Source: Lysobacterales bacterium
GTDB lineage: Bacteria; Pseudomonadota; Gammaproteobacteria; Xanthomonadales; SZUA-5
NCBI GenBank assembly: GCA_022841325.1
Contig: JALHRS010000051.1
Coordinates: forward strand, 1 to 42,336
DNA: 42,336 nucleotides
Direction of reading: 5' to 3'
Shown here: positions 25,840 through 37,344 of the stretch, piece by piece
How positions within the stretch are numbered: the stretch's first letter is position 1
Layout of the letters: each line of letters opens with the position of its first letter
The notes under the pieces: model-generated
Told to the model about the DNA's origin: nothing
The model's database searches: none
Seen by the model: only the letters and a program-made list of their open reading frames with translations
Program-made: the position numbers and the translations under genes

Positions 25840-27369
25840 ATGGCCAAGCGCCCGTCACCACGGCTACCCCGCGCCGAGCGTGCATCAGGCGTACCGCTAG
25901 GTATCAAGATCGTCGTCGGCGTGGTCGGCGCGCTGATCGGCGTGCATTTCTATCTGATGCATCAGATCAACCAGTTTGCCGATGGCCTGGTGCGCACTGC
26001 CGAAATGGCATCCAACGCCAGCCATCGCGGCGGCTATTACACCTGGGACGGCAACCTCGGCATCCGCCGGCTGCGCTTTGAGAGCCCCGATGGCGGCGCC
26101 CTGTTCACGGCCGCCGAGACCGAACTGGATACTCCGGGCTGGTGGTGGGTGCTGCAGCTGGCCAATCCCCTGGAAAGCCGCAGCGACCGCCTGCGCCGCG
26201 CCTTCAGCGCCTTCGGCGGCGGTGAGGGCAAGGCCGATCTGTTGCCGGCTGCCGATCAGCTCTACGTGCGTCTGCGCGGCCTGGAGCTGGAGATCAATAC
26301 CCTGATGCCGCCGGGCATGCCCGACATCAGCTTTGCCTCGGCCGCCCCCTTCGAAACCGCCGGTTGCAGCAATGTCCGCTATTTTGTGCCCTTGAATCTG
26401 GAACGCGACCTGGGGCTGGCCTACAGCCGCACGGATCTCAGCCTCGGCTATCGCAGTGACGGCCCGGATCGGGTGGTGGTGGAAGTGGATCTGAATGCGC
26501 CGGGATCGATGAGCACCCGTTTCGAAATGGACTGGCGCAGCAGCCGCCCGACGCACTTTCTCGACAGCAGCGACGCCAACGATCGACCGCTGGCGATGCG
26601 TTGGATCCTGCAGGATCAGGGATTCATCGGTGCCCGCAATCGCTGGTGCGCGCAGCAGGCCGAGATCGATGCCGACGAGTTTCAGCGTCGCCACATCACC
26701 ACGGTGCGGCGTTTGCTCGAGGTCTTCGGCGTGCAGCTGAGCCCGGAGAGCGAGGCCGTGTACTCGAGCTTCGCAGCCAAGGGCGGCAGACTGACCATCG
26801 AGCTGAAGCCGCCGGCGCCCGCCGACGCCAAGCAGTTTGCGGCCTACTCCCCGCAAGAGCGATGGACGGCCATGGAACCGAAGATCTGGCACAACAACGA
26901 AGCCCGTTCGACTTTTGCCGTGGATCTGATCCGGGCGCGGCCCTTGCCCAAGGCCTATGGCGGCAGCGTCTACGATCTGCTGGCGCGGCAGGAGGACACC
27001 GCCGCCGGCCTCGCCGGCTATTCACCGATCGCCAGCATCGGCGCGCAGCTCAGCAGTCTGTCGCAGCCGCAGCCCAGTGCTGCCGCAGCGCCGCCGGCCG
27101 CCGAGGCCAGTGTCAAGCCCAAGCCCTTTGCCGGACGGCCGCCGCCGCCCAAGCCCACGCCCATCGGGCTCGACAGCGCCAGCCTGATCGCCGCCATTGG
27201 CGAGAGGGTCGCAATCGAGACCATCGATGGACGCTCCCGCATCGGCGTGCTTTCGTCTGTCGAACCCAAGGTGCTGACCATCCAGATGAATGTCAGCGGC
27301 GGCAAGGCCAGCCTCAATTTCACCCGCTCGCGGGTCCGCGCCGTGATCGCCAATCCGGACGGGCGCTGA
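25840..27369 (+). CDS. Membrane-anchored protein of unknown function
   Basis: 509 residues, not recognised. A basic start (AKRPSPRLPRAER) is followed by one membrane segment (about residues 20-40, IKIVVGVVGALIGVHFYLM), so it is probably an inner-membrane protein with a large periplasmic part. No enzymatic motif is visible. Residues of about 400-450 are low-complexity Ala/Pro/Gln/Lys (linker). The last 65 residues (LIAAIGERVAIETIDGRSRIGVLSSVEPKVLTIQM...) look like a small beta-barrel of SH3/Sm type. ATG 25840 (MAKRP) is preferred to an upstream start that adds an unlikely leader. It converges with cydB, with only 7 bp between stop codons. Confidence 0.8.
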   Translation: MAKRPSPRLPRAERASGVPLGIKIVVGVVGALIGVHFYLMHQINQFADGLVRTAEMASNASHRGGYYTWDGNLGIRRLRFESPDGGALFTAAETELDTPGWWWVLQLANPLESRSDRLRRAFSAFGGGEGKADLLPAADQLYVRLRGLELEINTLMPPGMPDISFASAAPFETAGCSNVRYFVPLNLERDLGLAYSRTDLSLGYRSDGPDRVVVEVDLNAPGSMSTRFEMDWRSSRPTHFLDSSDANDRPLAMRWILQDQGFIGARNRWCAQQAEIDADEFQRRHITTVRRLLEVFGVQLSPESEAVYSSFAAKGGRLTIELKPPAPADAKQFAAYSPQERWTAMEPKIWHNNEARSTFAVDLIRARPLPKAYGGSVYDLLARQEDTAAGLAGYSPIASIGAQLSSLSQPQPSAAAAPPAAEASVKPKPFAGRPPPPKPTPIGLDSASLIAAIGERVAIETIDGRSRIGVLSSVEPKVLTIQMNVSGGKASLNFTRSRVRAVIANPDGR

Positions 27370-27376
27370 TGCCGTT

Positions 27377-28393
27377 TCAGCCGTAGTCCAGTGCCCGCGC
27401 CTTGCCCCAGAACACGCGGTAGGCGAACACGCTGTAGCCGATGATCGCCGGCAGTGTGATCAGGGTGCCGATCAGGATCAGCTTCAGCGATTCGGGGGCG
27501 CTGGCGGCATCGAAGATGCTGATGCGGTCGATGACCAGATAGGGATACAGACTGTAGGCCAGACCGAAGAAGGCCAGCACGAACACGCCCACGGCGCAGG
27601 CGAACGGTGCCCATGACCAGCGATCCAGCCCGCGCTGATTGGTGCTGGCGCTGTCTTGCTGCAAGCGCCTGAGGAACAACCAGGCCAGCCCGAACAGCGC
27701 CAGGGTGGCCAGCGGAATCGGCGCCAGCGCGATCACTTCGGGCAGCGAAAACCACTTGTCGTAGATGCGCTGACTGACCACCGGGGTCGCCAGCGAGACT
27801 GCGGCGATACCGACGGCGGTCAGCAACAGGCTGGTGCGGGCCCAGCGCACGGCACGCCGCTGCAGTTCACCCTCGGTCTTCATCAACAACCAGCCTGAAC
27901 CCAGGAGCACGTAGCCGGCAGTCAGGCACGGTGCGATCAGCAGCGCAAAGGCGTAACCGCCAGGGCTGCTGTCGAAGCCGACGATGTAGTGGCCGAGCAT
28001 GTAGCCCTGTGACAGTGCAGCCAGCAGCGAACCGCCGTAGAAGCAGCGATCCCACATCGGCTTGGATGCCGGCGCGGCCTTGGCCCGCAGCTCGAAGGCG
28101 ACGCCGCGCAGCATCAGGCCGATCAGCATCAGCGTGACCGGCAGATAAAGCGCGCCCAGGATCACGCCATGGGCCTTGGGAAAGGCCACCAGCAGCAGAC
28201 CCACACCCAGCACCAGCCAGGTTTCATTGGCATCCCAGAACGGGCCGATCGAGGCGATCATGGTGTCACCTTGCTCCGGCGTTGCCCGCCGCAGCAGCAC
28301 GCCGACGCCGAGGTCGTAGCCATCCAGTATCACGTAGGCCAGCATGGCGATGCCCATCAGGCCAAGGAAGATGACCGGCAGTATCTCGTTCAT
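27377..28393 (-). CDS. cydB: Cytochrome bd-type quinol oxidase subunit II
   Basis: Second subunit of a bd-type terminal oxidase in the inner membrane, 338 residues with about eight or nine membrane segments. Typical parts: the start LPVIFLGLMGIAMLAYVILDGYDLGVGVL, FWDANETWLVLGVGLLLVAFPKAHG, LMLRGVAFELR and SLLAALSQGYMLGHYIVGF. Its ATG overlaps the cydA stop (ATGA). No CydX-like small ORF follows; the space after it is 7 bp. Confidence 0.95.
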   Translation of the reverse strand: MNEILPVIFLGLMGIAMLAYVILDGYDLGVGVLLRRATPEQGDTMIASIGPFWDANETWLVLGVGLLLVAFPKAHGVILGALYLPVTLMLIGLMLRGVAFELRAKAAPASKPMWDRCFYGGSLLAALSQGYMLGHYIVGFDSSPGGYAFALLIAPCLTAGYVLLGSGWLLMKTEGELQRRAVRWARTSLLLTAVGIAAVSLATPVVSQRIYDKWFSLPEVIALAPIPLATLALFGLAWLFLRRLQQDSASTNQRGLDRWSWAPFACAVGVFVLAFFGLAYSLYPYLVIDRISIFDAASAPESLKLILIGTLITLPAIIGYSVFAYRVFWGKARALDYG

Positions 28394-29739
28394 GATTGCG
28401 CTCCGAAGACGGCAACCGGCGCGAAGGCTGCTGCCGGTTTGGCTTCGCCGGCCTTGCCCGCCAGCAGGAACAGCACCCGCACATAGGCCAGCAGCAGCAG
28501 CGCATAGATACCGAGGTAGAGCAGCAGGCTGCCGCCGATCAGTGGCGCCGGCACCGCCGAGGCGGCGTCAGTGGTACGCAACACGCCATGGACCAGCCAG
28601 GGCTGGCGCCCGATCTCGGTCACGTACCAGCCGGCCAGCGTGGCCACCCAGCCGGAGAAGCTCATGGCTACCAGGGCCCGCAGGGTCCAGACCGGCAGTT
28701 CGCCGCGGTGCCGTCGCCACAGCCAGACGCTGGCCCAGGACAGCGCCAGCATCAGCAGTCCGATGCCGACCATCAGCCTGAAGCCGTAGAACAGCGGCGC
28801 CACCGGTGGATGGGCGCCGACGAATTCGTCCAGACCGCGAATCTCGCCATCCAGTGAATGGGTCAGGATCAGGCTGCCGAGTTTGGGAATCTCCAGCTCC
28901 AGATGATTGCTGCGGCTGTCCTCGTCGGGAATGGCGAACAGCCGCAGGCCGGCGCCGCGCTCGGTCTGCCAGATGCCTTCCATCGCCGCGATCTTGGCCG
29001 GCTGGTGTTCCAGCGTGTTCAATCCATGCAGATCGCCTGCCAGGATCTGCAGCGGGATCAGCAGCGCCGCCATGACCGTGCCGGTACGCAGCGCATGGCG
29101 CACGTCGGCGCCGCGATCGCCGCGCAACCAGCGCCAGGCCGACAGACCGGCGATCAGGAAGGCCACGGTCAGACCGGAAGCCAGCAGCATGTGGGTCAGG
29201 CGATAGGGGAAGGACGGGTTGAAGACGATGGCTGACCAGTCCAGCGCATGGGCCACGCCCTCGCGCATCTCGAAGCCGGCCGGGGTCTGCATCCACGAGT
29301 TCAGCGCCAGTATCCAGAAGGCCGAAAGCGTGGTGCCGATTGCCACCAGCAGCGTGGCCAGGGTGTGCACGCGCTCCGATACCCGGCCGGCGCCGAAGAG
29401 CATGACGCCGAGGAAGGCCGCTTCCAGAAAGAAGGCGGTCAGCACCTCGTAGGCCAGCAGCGGTCCGGCGATATTGCCCACGGTTTCCATGTAGCCCGGC
29501 CAGTTGGTGCCGAACTGGAAGCTCATGACGATGCCGCTGACCACGCCCATGGCAAAGCTCAGCGCATAGATCTTGACCCACAGCCGGTAGGCCTGCATCC
29601 AGGCTTGATCGCCGCTGCGGCGCAAGCGCCATTTGAAGTACAGCAGCACCCAGGCGAGGGCGATGGTGATCGTGGGAAACAGGATGTGGAAGCTGATGTT
29701 GGCCGCAAACTGGATGCGGGCGAGGATCAGGGCGTCCAT
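28390..29739 (-). CDS. cydA: Cytochrome bd-type quinol oxidase subunit I (cyanide-insensitive type)
   Basis: Haem-bearing subunit that oxidises quinol and reduces oxygen. 449 residues from ATG 29739 (MDALILARIQFAANISFH). The haem b595 His is His18; RLTHMLLASG carries the b558 His; SGWVATLAGWYVTEIGRQPW contains the conserved GRQPW, and the b558 Met lies in ALVAMSFSGW. The region between TM6 and TM7 (Q-loop) is short and the protein is about 70 residues shorter than E. coli CydA, as in the cyanide-insensitive CioA branch. A start at 30120 would lie within the regulator gene and is not used. It lies 2 bp after the regulator gene, so the three genes form one transcript. Confidence 0.95.
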   Translation of the reverse strand: MDALILARIQFAANISFHILFPTITIALAWVLLYFKWRLRRSGDQAWMQAYRLWVKIYALSFAMGVVSGIVMSFQFGTNWPGYMETVGNIAGPLLAYEVLTAFFLEAAFLGVMLFGAGRVSERVHTLATLLVAIGTTLSAFWILALNSWMQTPAGFEMREGVAHALDWSAIVFNPSFPYRLTHMLLASGLTVAFLIAGLSAWRWLRGDRGADVRHALRTGTVMAALLIPLQILAGDLHGLNTLEHQPAKIAAMEGIWQTERGAGLRLFAIPDEDSRSNHLELEIPKLGSLILTHSLDGEIRGLDEFVGAHPPVAPLFYGFRLMVGIGLLMLALSWASVWLWRRHRGELPVWTLRALVAMSFSGWVATLAGWYVTEIGRQPWLVHGVLRTTDAASAVPAPLIGGSLLLYLGIYALLLLAYVRVLFLLAGKAGEAKPAAAFAPVAVFGAQS

Positions 29740-29741
29740 GG

Positions 29742-30317
29742 TCAGGGGCCTTTGGCAGTGTCGACATTCGGGGACGGGCCGCCGCTGAAGCGGTCCTTGA
29801 GTTCCAGCAGGCGCACCACGGCACCACCCATCTTCAGCAACTGCTGCTGGGTGCCGGGATTGAGCTTGCGGACCTCGGCAAACCAGTCGGTCAGCAGTTC
29901 GATCAGATCGTGCATCTGGCGCATGCGCGCCTGGGCGTGGCGCTCTTCCGGCGAGCCCGGGGATTCGAGGATGGCATCGCGCAGCACGCTCAGCGTGGGC
30001 TCGATCTCGCGCCGTTGACGCTCCTCGGCCAGCGTGCGGAAGATCGCCCAGACATCCTCGGGTGCCGAATAGTATTCGCGGCGGTCGCCCGGCTGGTGCG
30101 ACAGCCGCACCAGCCGCCACGATTCCAGCTCCTTCAGCCCCATCGACACGTTCGAGCGCGACACCCCGAGACTGGCGACCAGCTCGTCGGCATTCAGCGG
30201 CTGTGCGGAGACAAACAGCAGGGCATAGATCTGGCCCACGGTGCGGTTGATGCCCCAGCGCCCGCCCATCTCGCCGAAGTGCAGGACGAAGTTCTGGATC
30301 AAGGGTGGCAGTTCCAT
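29742..30317 (-). CDS. GbsR/MarR-family transcriptional regulator of the cyd operon
   Basis: 191 residues with a winged helix-turn-helix near the N-terminus: GRWGINRTVGQIYALLFVSAQPLNADELVASLGVSRSNVSMGLKELESWRLVRL, then the wing HQPGDRREYYSAPEDVW. This is the GbsR-type branch of MarR (the GRxxGxNRTxGQIYALL start). The C-terminal half is helical and probably dimerises or binds a ligand. It is first in the cyd operon, and a palindrome sits 6 bp upstream of its ATG, so it probably represses itself and cydAB (inference). The effector is unknown. Confidence 0.9.
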   Translation of the reverse strand: MELPPLIQNFVLHFGEMGGRWGINRTVGQIYALLFVSAQPLNADELVASLGVSRSNVSMGLKELESWRLVRLSHQPGDRREYYSAPEDVWAIFRTLAEERQRREIEPTLSVLRDAILESPGSPEERHAQARMRQMHDLIELLTDWFAEVRKLNPGTQQQLLKMGGAVVRLLELKDRFSGGPSPNVDTAKGP

Positions 30318-30323
30318 GCTGAA

Positions 30324-30343
30324 CCTTCAGAAATTACTGAAAG
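30324..30343. promoter_or_regulatory. Palindromic operator candidate for the cyd operon
   Basis: CCTTCAG-AAATTA-CTGAAAG: 7-bp half-sites with one mismatch around an AT-rich 6-bp centre, 6 bp upstream of the regulator ATG (minus strand). A possible -10 (TATTCT, minus strand, 30352-30347) lies just upstream, which would put the palindrome over the transcription start. No clear -35 is seen. The site is seen in the sequence; its binding by the regulator is inferred from position. Confidence 0.55.
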
Positions 30344-30497
30344 CGCAGAATACGGATGCGCGATGAGGTCCATGTGAGGGACGGATTAAGAGCAGATGGG
30401 CAAAGCGTTAGCTTCGCGAATCGCGACATTGACCACCCAGCCGCGCGGGCGTACACAGGAATGGCCTCTGCCGCGCACCTGCATCGAGGAGATCACC

Positions 30498-30719
30498 ATG
30501 CACTGTCGAGTCATCACCATCATGGCCGGCGCAGCGCTGCTACTGGGCGGATGTGCCAGTACCGGCAGCTACACCACCCAGAGCACCCGTTACGGACCTC
30601 CGCCGCTCGAAAACGACATGGACTATGTCTATGCCGTGGAGAATGTGGCCAAACGCCGTGGCGTCAGCGTCCACTGGATCCATCCGCCACGCAAGGCCGC
30701 GCAGACCGACAGCGAGTAG
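30498..30719 (+). CDS. Small lipoprotein
   Basis: 73 residues. Signal peptide with lipobox LLGGC (HCRVITIMAGAALLLGGCASTG). The ATG at 30498 has GAGGAGA about 6 nt upstream. The mature part (TTQSTRYGPPPLENDMDYVYAVENVAKRRGVSVHWIHPPRK) is short, hydrophilic and ends with a basic segment. I recall similar unnamed lipoproteins in this order but no function. Its divergent position relative to the cyd regulator means the 180-bp spacer may serve both promoters. Confidence 0.8.
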   Translation: MHCRVITIMAGAALLLGGCASTGSYTTQSTRYGPPPLENDMDYVYAVENVAKRRGVSVHWIHPPRKAAQTDSE

Positions 30720-30737
30720 GCGGCCCGGTTGCTGCCC

Positions 30738-32171
30738 TCAGGGCGACGGTGCAGTGTGGCCGGGTTCGGCCGCGAATTCGGGTGACCACAGAAAGGGAAT
30801 CCGATACACCGTCGAATCGGCGACATAGTCGTCCAGGTCTTGATCGCGCTCGGGATCTGGACGCCAGGTGACGCGCAGCTCGTGCGGCCCCGGCTGCAGC
30901 TGGCGCAAATCCAGCCAGCCCGACACGCCGCGCAGGCCGAGGTCGCGACGCTCGCTGACCATGGCCGACTGCAGCGCCACCTCGACGCCATCGAGTTGCA
31001 GCCGCCAGAGTTTGAGCAGACAGGCGGTGGCCTCGTCGGCAGGCGCGAGGCGCCAGTCTGGTGCCCGGTCGGTGTCAGTCTCCGCTTCTGTGGCCTCCGG
31101 CCGAGCTGCGCAGCGCTGCAACAGGATGCTGTCGTCGCGCAGGGGTACATAGGGCGCGAACACCGGCAACCAGGCGCTCTCGATCTGCGCAGAGGGGATC
31201 ATCACCGCGGCGCGCATGCGATCTTGCGGGGTCAGCAGGTCCTCGTAGCTGCCACTGCGCAGCCCTCCGCCGACATCGTCAGAGCTGGCGAAACGCTGCG
31301 TACCCATGGGATCGAAGCGCAAACGGCTCTGGAACATCACCGTGCCGAGAATGGGCAAGACCAGCACCAACAGCAGCAGGCCGACCGTGAACAAACGAGG
31401 ATGGGTGTTGGTCTGCAAGGTCAGCCGGACCGGGCCGATCAGCTTCGCCGGCAGGATGATCCGGATCGGAATCGCCAGCACCCAGACCAGAGCCCGAAAC
31501 AGCGCCAGATGTTGCAGGCCAGGAAAGCGCGCCGCCAGCTTCGCATCCAGCAGCCACACCAGCACGGCCGAACCCAGACTGAGCAGGACCACGCTGTCGG
31601 CGAGGCGCGAGATGACCGCATTGGTGGCGCCCAGGGCTCCGCCCACGGCGGCGCCGGTCACGAACACCACGGTGCCCAGAAGACCGATCCAGCACAGCAT
31701 CAGCGCGGCCAGCGTGATCACGGAGAACAGCAGCGAGGCCACTCGATCGGCGCCGGCAATGGCGGTTTTCAGTGGCGGCAGCTGCTGCTGCAGTCGTTCC
31801 CGCGTCAGTGGTCCGAAGTGACGCGCGCGTTCCCAGCGGATGCCCTCGGGAAAGATCGCGCTGAGCCCGATCAGACCCACCCAATAGGCTCTCACGCCCA
31901 GATGCGCCAGCAGACAGAGCGCCAGCATGTAGGCCATCGTGCTGATGATCGGCAGGGCGGCCATCGCGGCGGCCAGCAGCCATAGCGGCAGCAGCGTGTA
32001 GTACTCGGTGAAGCGCTCGAAGAGCCACCCGGGCAGCGCAAACAGCGCGAACATGGTCAGGCCGGAGATCAGCAGCTCCAGCTCATCGGTGCGCTCGCGC
32101 AGACGATCGACGCTGACACGCTCGCTGCCGGCCGGCGCTTCTTCCCGTTCCCTGTCGATCTCTGCACTCAT
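30738..32171 (-). CDS. Polytopic membrane protein of unknown function
   Basis: 477 residues, not recognised. The N-terminus is hydrophilic (SAEIDREREEAPAGSERVSVDRLRERTDELELL); then about six to eight membrane segments between residues of about 36 and 290 (GLTMFALFALPGWLF, LLPLWLLAAAMAALPIIS, LLFSVITLAALMLCWIGLLGTVVFV and more). The last about 190 residues are soluble and end in a beta-rich part (LDGVEVALQS...LQPGPHELRVTWRPDP) that may lie outside the cytoplasm. No catalytic motif. It is monocistronic or first before nothing obvious; its stop is 18 bp from the convergent lipoprotein stop. Confidence 0.82.
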   Translation of the reverse strand: MSAEIDREREEAPAGSERVSVDRLRERTDELELLISGLTMFALFALPGWLFERFTEYYTLLPLWLLAAAMAALPIISTMAYMLALCLLAHLGVRAYWVGLIGLSAIFPEGIRWERARHFGPLTRERLQQQLPPLKTAIAGADRVASLLFSVITLAALMLCWIGLLGTVVFVTGAAVGGALGATNAVISRLADSVVLLSLGSAVLVWLLDAKLAARFPGLQHLALFRALVWVLAIPIRIILPAKLIGPVRLTLQTNTHPRLFTVGLLLLVLVLPILGTVMFQSRLRFDPMGTQRFASSDDVGGGLRSGSYEDLLTPQDRMRAAVMIPSAQIESAWLPVFAPYVPLRDDSILLQRCAARPEATEAETDTDRAPDWRLAPADEATACLLKLWRLQLDGVEVALQSAMVSERRDLGLRGVSGWLDLRQLQPGPHELRVTWRPDPERDQDLDDYVADSTVYRIPFLWSPEFAAEPGHTAPSP

Positions 32172-32243
32172 GCCCGTGCGCTCAGTCGGTCGATCCGGGT
32201 GCCGATGATGAAGGCTTGTCCGTGACGCTGCACGGTGAGCGCC

Positions 32244-32627
32244 TCAGTCGGACGCTAGATTCCCGTGCAGCGCCCGCAGCTGCGTCTGGTGGAAGGCCTC
32301 GGCGCCCGGTCCGGTCTCGGCGCCCCCATGTCGGCCCAGCGCTGTGGCCAGCGCAAAAAAACCCGGCGCTGGCAAGCCACCACGGGCGCGGCTGATGACC
32401 CGTGCAGCAATGAAGGGTCTGCCGGCGGCGGCATCCTCGTGCATGCAGAGCTCCAGCGCCTGCACCAGCCGATGAATGCTGTGCGGCGGCCTGAGCTGCA
32501 GGCGCTGCGCCAGCGCCTGATAGGTCAACGGCGCCGCATCGGCAGGCAAGGCCAGCAGCTCGGCGCGCGCACGACGGGCCAGCTCGGCTGTGCCTTCGGC
32601 GACTGTGGATTCGACCCGGACGCTCAT
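32244..32627 (-). CDS. Small conserved cytosolic protein of unknown function
   Basis: 127 residues. The core TYQALAQRLQLRPPHSIHRLVQALE...DAAAGRPFIAARVISRARGGLPAPGFFALATALGR resembles an unnamed protein family I recall from several proteobacteria; the first part could be a helix-turn-helix-like segment. No function is known to me. ATG 32627 was chosen; an in-frame GTG at 32633 adds two residues. It lies between the membrane-protein gene and the decarboxylase gene on the same strand with gaps of 72 and 38 bp. Confidence 0.7.
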   Translation of the reverse strand: MSVRVESTVAEGTAELARRARAELLALPADAAPLTYQALAQRLQLRPPHSIHRLVQALELCMHEDAAAGRPFIAARVISRARGGLPAPGFFALATALGRHGGAETGPGAEAFHQTQLRALHGNLASD

Positions 32628-32665
32628 GGCCACATGCTATCGCGCTGATGGTGACTTGTTCTCGA

Positions 32666-34609
32666 TCAGCCGCAGGTCGGCAGCAGCGGCCGCTGCAGGA
32701 ACAGCAGCTCGTCGATGCGGCGCGCCAGATACTCGAAGTAGCGGGCCAGATAGCTGATGCCGTTCTCGCGGTCGATCAGATAGGGATTCATCAGCGTATG
32801 CCGCAGGATCACCAGACGGTCGGCGCCGCTGTCATCGGGATTGATGCTGGCCGGGTCCAGGCCGAGCTCGGCCAGCACCCGGGCCATGTCCTGTTCGCCC
32901 AGCATTTCCGGTTGCAAAGTGGTCATCGAGGCGAAGAACTCGTGCACCTGCAGTGGCGTCTTCGGATCGGACTTCAGGTATTGGTAAAGGCGCCGCACGA
33001 AGCGGTTCATCACCGCAATGTCGCGGTTGCCGACCGGATTCAGCGCCATGCACACCAGATTGCTGTCCGGCGCAAAGGGCACGCTCACCCGCACCAGCGC
33101 CGCCTCGGCATCGGCAAAGCGCCGGAGCTCGGCGACGAAGGCCTCGGTGCTGTGTATGGTCTGTTTCTGCAGCAGACCGAAGTGGGCATAGTCCAGCGGC
33201 AGGACCTGATGGGTCACGTAGACCGCCGCCGCTGCGGCGCCGGGCTTGGAGCCCTCGGGCACATAGCGACCTAGCGCCCGGTAGCGCTGGAAGAAGTCGG
33301 CGGAATCGCTGTCGCTGAACACATAATCGGCAGCCTCGTCGAGCAGGCCGATGGCGCGATGATCACGACAGATGAAGGCGCCGGCGCCAAAGGCGATGTA
33401 GCCGAGCTTGTGCGGATCAATGGTCACCGAATCGGTCTGCGCCAGCGCCGCGAAGGCCGCATGAACCGCGGGCGCCGGAAAATCGGCGAAGTCGGCGCGC
33501 ATCTCGGCCAGCCCGCGCAAGCCGCCCTCGGGCTCGCGGAACAGCGTGCTCAGATAGCCGCCCCAGGCGGCATCGACGTGGACCGCGAAATCCAGACCCA
33601 GCGTCCGGAAACGTTCGCGCGCAGCGACCAGCCCGTCGATGGGATCGATGGTGCCAAACTCGGTGCTGCCGAGTACACCCACCGCCATCAGCACCGGTTG
33701 GCGCTCGGCCAGCGCCCGCTGCAGCATGGCCTCGAGCGCCTCAAGATCGGTGCGCATGCCCGATTCGGGCACCAGATGCAGCGCCTTGCGGCCCAGACCG
33801 ATCAGCTTCAGGCCCTTGCTCCAGGAATAGTGAGCGGTGACCGGCGCCAGCACGATCGGCGGTTTCAGCTGCGGGTGACGTTCGAAGAAGGCGTTCAGAC
33901 CCAGCGTTTCCACGCGCTCGGCCTCGATGCGCTTGCGCCACTGCCGTGCCTGCCCCGCAGGCAGGCTGCGCAGCCAGCGGTCACAGTCGCCGATCAGGGC
34001 GATACGAGCGTCATGGCCGAGGTTGAAGGCCTGCCAGTCGTCGCTGCCGCAATCCAGCCCGGGCACGCCCGCCGCCCGCAGCGCCAGCGGCCAGGCCTTC
34101 AGCGACAGCGCCAGCCGCAGCGCCTGGTAGTTGGCCAGCGTACCGCCGCTGGTCAGATGGCCGAAGGCGCAGTCCGGCGCCGCCGGATCGCTGGAGTAAC
34201 CGACCATCCGCGCCAGCTGCAGCCCGACCTTGAGCTCCAGATCGATGGTGATCGGTGCCGCTTCCTCGCTGACGTTGTTGGGGTTGTAGGGCAAAGTCAG
34301 GATTTGCGCAGCCAGTCCCGGGATCAGCAGATCCGAGACCATGTGGCCGAGATAGCGTGGACTGTGGAAGGGCACCGAGCGTTTCAGCGCCGCCGACAGG
34401 CTGTGCAGCTCGCGCCGCAGCCGCGCCTCGAAGGCCATGAACTCCGGCGTCTGCGCCGCGTGCGTGGGAACGGCGGGCGGATCCTCCGGATGAAAATTGC
34501 GGCGCCAGTAGACGTGGTCGCGCAGAAATTCGACCACCAGACGCTCCAGCAGCGCATCGTTCTCGCCGTAGGGACCGAGGAAACAGGGGTAGAGGGCCGG
34601 GTCGCTCAT
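32666..34609 (-). CDS. Group II PLP-dependent decarboxylase, tyrosine-decarboxylase-like
   Basis: 647 residues, long for group II decarboxylases but matching the bacterial tyrosine decarboxylase (TyrDC) type. Start [35 protein letters not shown] follows the TyrDC N-terminal pattern; then [71 protein letters not shown] (Asp346) and [17 protein letters not shown] with PLP Lys401. Expected role: decarboxylation of an aromatic or related amino acid to an amine. No transporter gene lies beside it, unlike in the enterococcal and lactobacillar clusters, so a role in acid tolerance or amine export is not supported. The substrate is uncertain. Confidence 0.87.
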   Translation of the reverse strand: MSDPALYPCFLGPYGENDALLERLVVEFLRDHVYWRRNFHPEDPPAVPTHAAQTPEFMAFEARLRRELHSLSAALKRSVPFHSPRYLGHMVSDLLIPGLAAQILTLPYNPNNVSEEAAPITIDLELKVGLQLARMVGYSSDPAAPDCAFGHLTSGGTLANYQALRLALSLKAWPLALRAAGVPGLDCGSDDWQAFNLGHDARIALIGDCDRWLRSLPAGQARQWRKRIEAERVETLGLNAFFERHPQLKPPIVLAPVTAHYSWSKGLKLIGLGRKALHLVPESGMRTDLEALEAMLQRALAERQPVLMAVGVLGSTEFGTIDPIDGLVAARERFRTLGLDFAVHVDAAWGGYLSTLFREPEGGLRGLAEMRADFADFPAPAVHAAFAALAQTDSVTIDPHKLGYIAFGAGAFICRDHRAIGLLDEAADYVFSDSDSADFFQRYRALGRYVPEGSKPGAAAAAVYVTHQVLPLDYAHFGLLQKQTIHSTEAFVAELRRFADAEAALVRVSVPFAPDSNLVCMALNPVGNRDIAVMNRFVRRLYQYLKSDPKTPLQVHEFFASMTTLQPEMLGEQDMARVLAELGLDPASINPDDSGADRLVILRHTLMNPYLIDRENGISYLARYFEYLARRIDELLFLQRPLLPTCG

Positions 34610-34661
34610 GCCTGCAATGTTGGGCGCGTCTGGCCTGGGCCGCCTTGACCTGGCTCAGGAA

Positions 34662-34698
34662 CGGGAAAGGGGGAAGGGGGCATGGGGCACGGGAAGGG
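34662..34698. repeat. G-rich tract of composite element copy 3
   Basis: CGGGAAAGGGGGAAGGGGGC, then ATGGGGCACGGGAAGGG. It is the left outer arm of the composite element, less regular than in copy 1 but ending in the same GGGGCACGGGAA(A/G)GG. Confidence 0.8.
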
Positions 34699-34703
34699 CC
34701 AGG

Positions 34704-34785
34704 CGCTTTTGTGGGTCAAGACTTGTCTGGAGTTCTTGGCCAGGTCCTGCAGAAGCGTCCAGACAAGTCTGGACCTGCAAAAGCG
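34704..34785. repeat. Long inverted repeat with GTCCAGAC palindromes (copy 3)
   Basis: Arm 34704-34735 pairs with 34751-34785 with about five differences (for example GGTCAAGAC against GGTCCAGAC), so this copy is the most diverged; the right arm keeps the perfect inner palindrome GTCCAGACAAGTCTGGAC. Confidence 0.93.
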
Positions 34786-34806
34786 CGGAGTCGCGTAGCC
34801 TTTCCT

Positions 34807-34869
34807 CGTGCCCCGTGCCCCGTGCCCCGTGCCCCGCGCCCCGTGCCCCCGTGCCCCCGTGCCCCCGCT
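34807..34869. repeat. CCCCGTG array of composite element copy 3
   Basis: Five 7-nt units CCCCGTG/CCCCGCG (34811-34845), followed by 8-nt CCCCCGTG units, preceded by TAGCCTTTC as in copies 1 and 2. G-quadruplex pattern on the minus strand. Confidence 0.9.
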
Positions 34870-34950
34870 TTCTCCCCCCGATCTGCCCCGGGCGCGGCTC
34901 GCTGCCGCTATGCTCCAACGCCCCTGACCTATGGAGTTGGCCCGGCACTC

Positions 34951-37344
<2,394 letters not shown>

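Larger units (their letters stand above)
34610..34950. other. 341-bp divergent intergenic region holding composite repeat copy 3
   Basis: Between the decarboxylase and tex start codons. It holds a G-rich tract (34662-34698), inverted repeat copy 3 (34704-34785) and a C-rich array (34807-34869). About 80 bp free of repeat remain ahead of tex and 50 bp ahead of the decarboxylase gene for promoters; I cannot place them. Confidence 0.85.

Noticed and set aside
24479..25900. Open frame of 473 codons antisense to hemN
   Set aside because: HemN is complete with its iron-sulfur motif on the other strand; the antisense frame has no family features.
34645..34950. N-terminal extension of Tex through the repeat element
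   Set aside because: The frame is open, but it translates the repeat arrays. Tex homology starts at the ATG at 34951.
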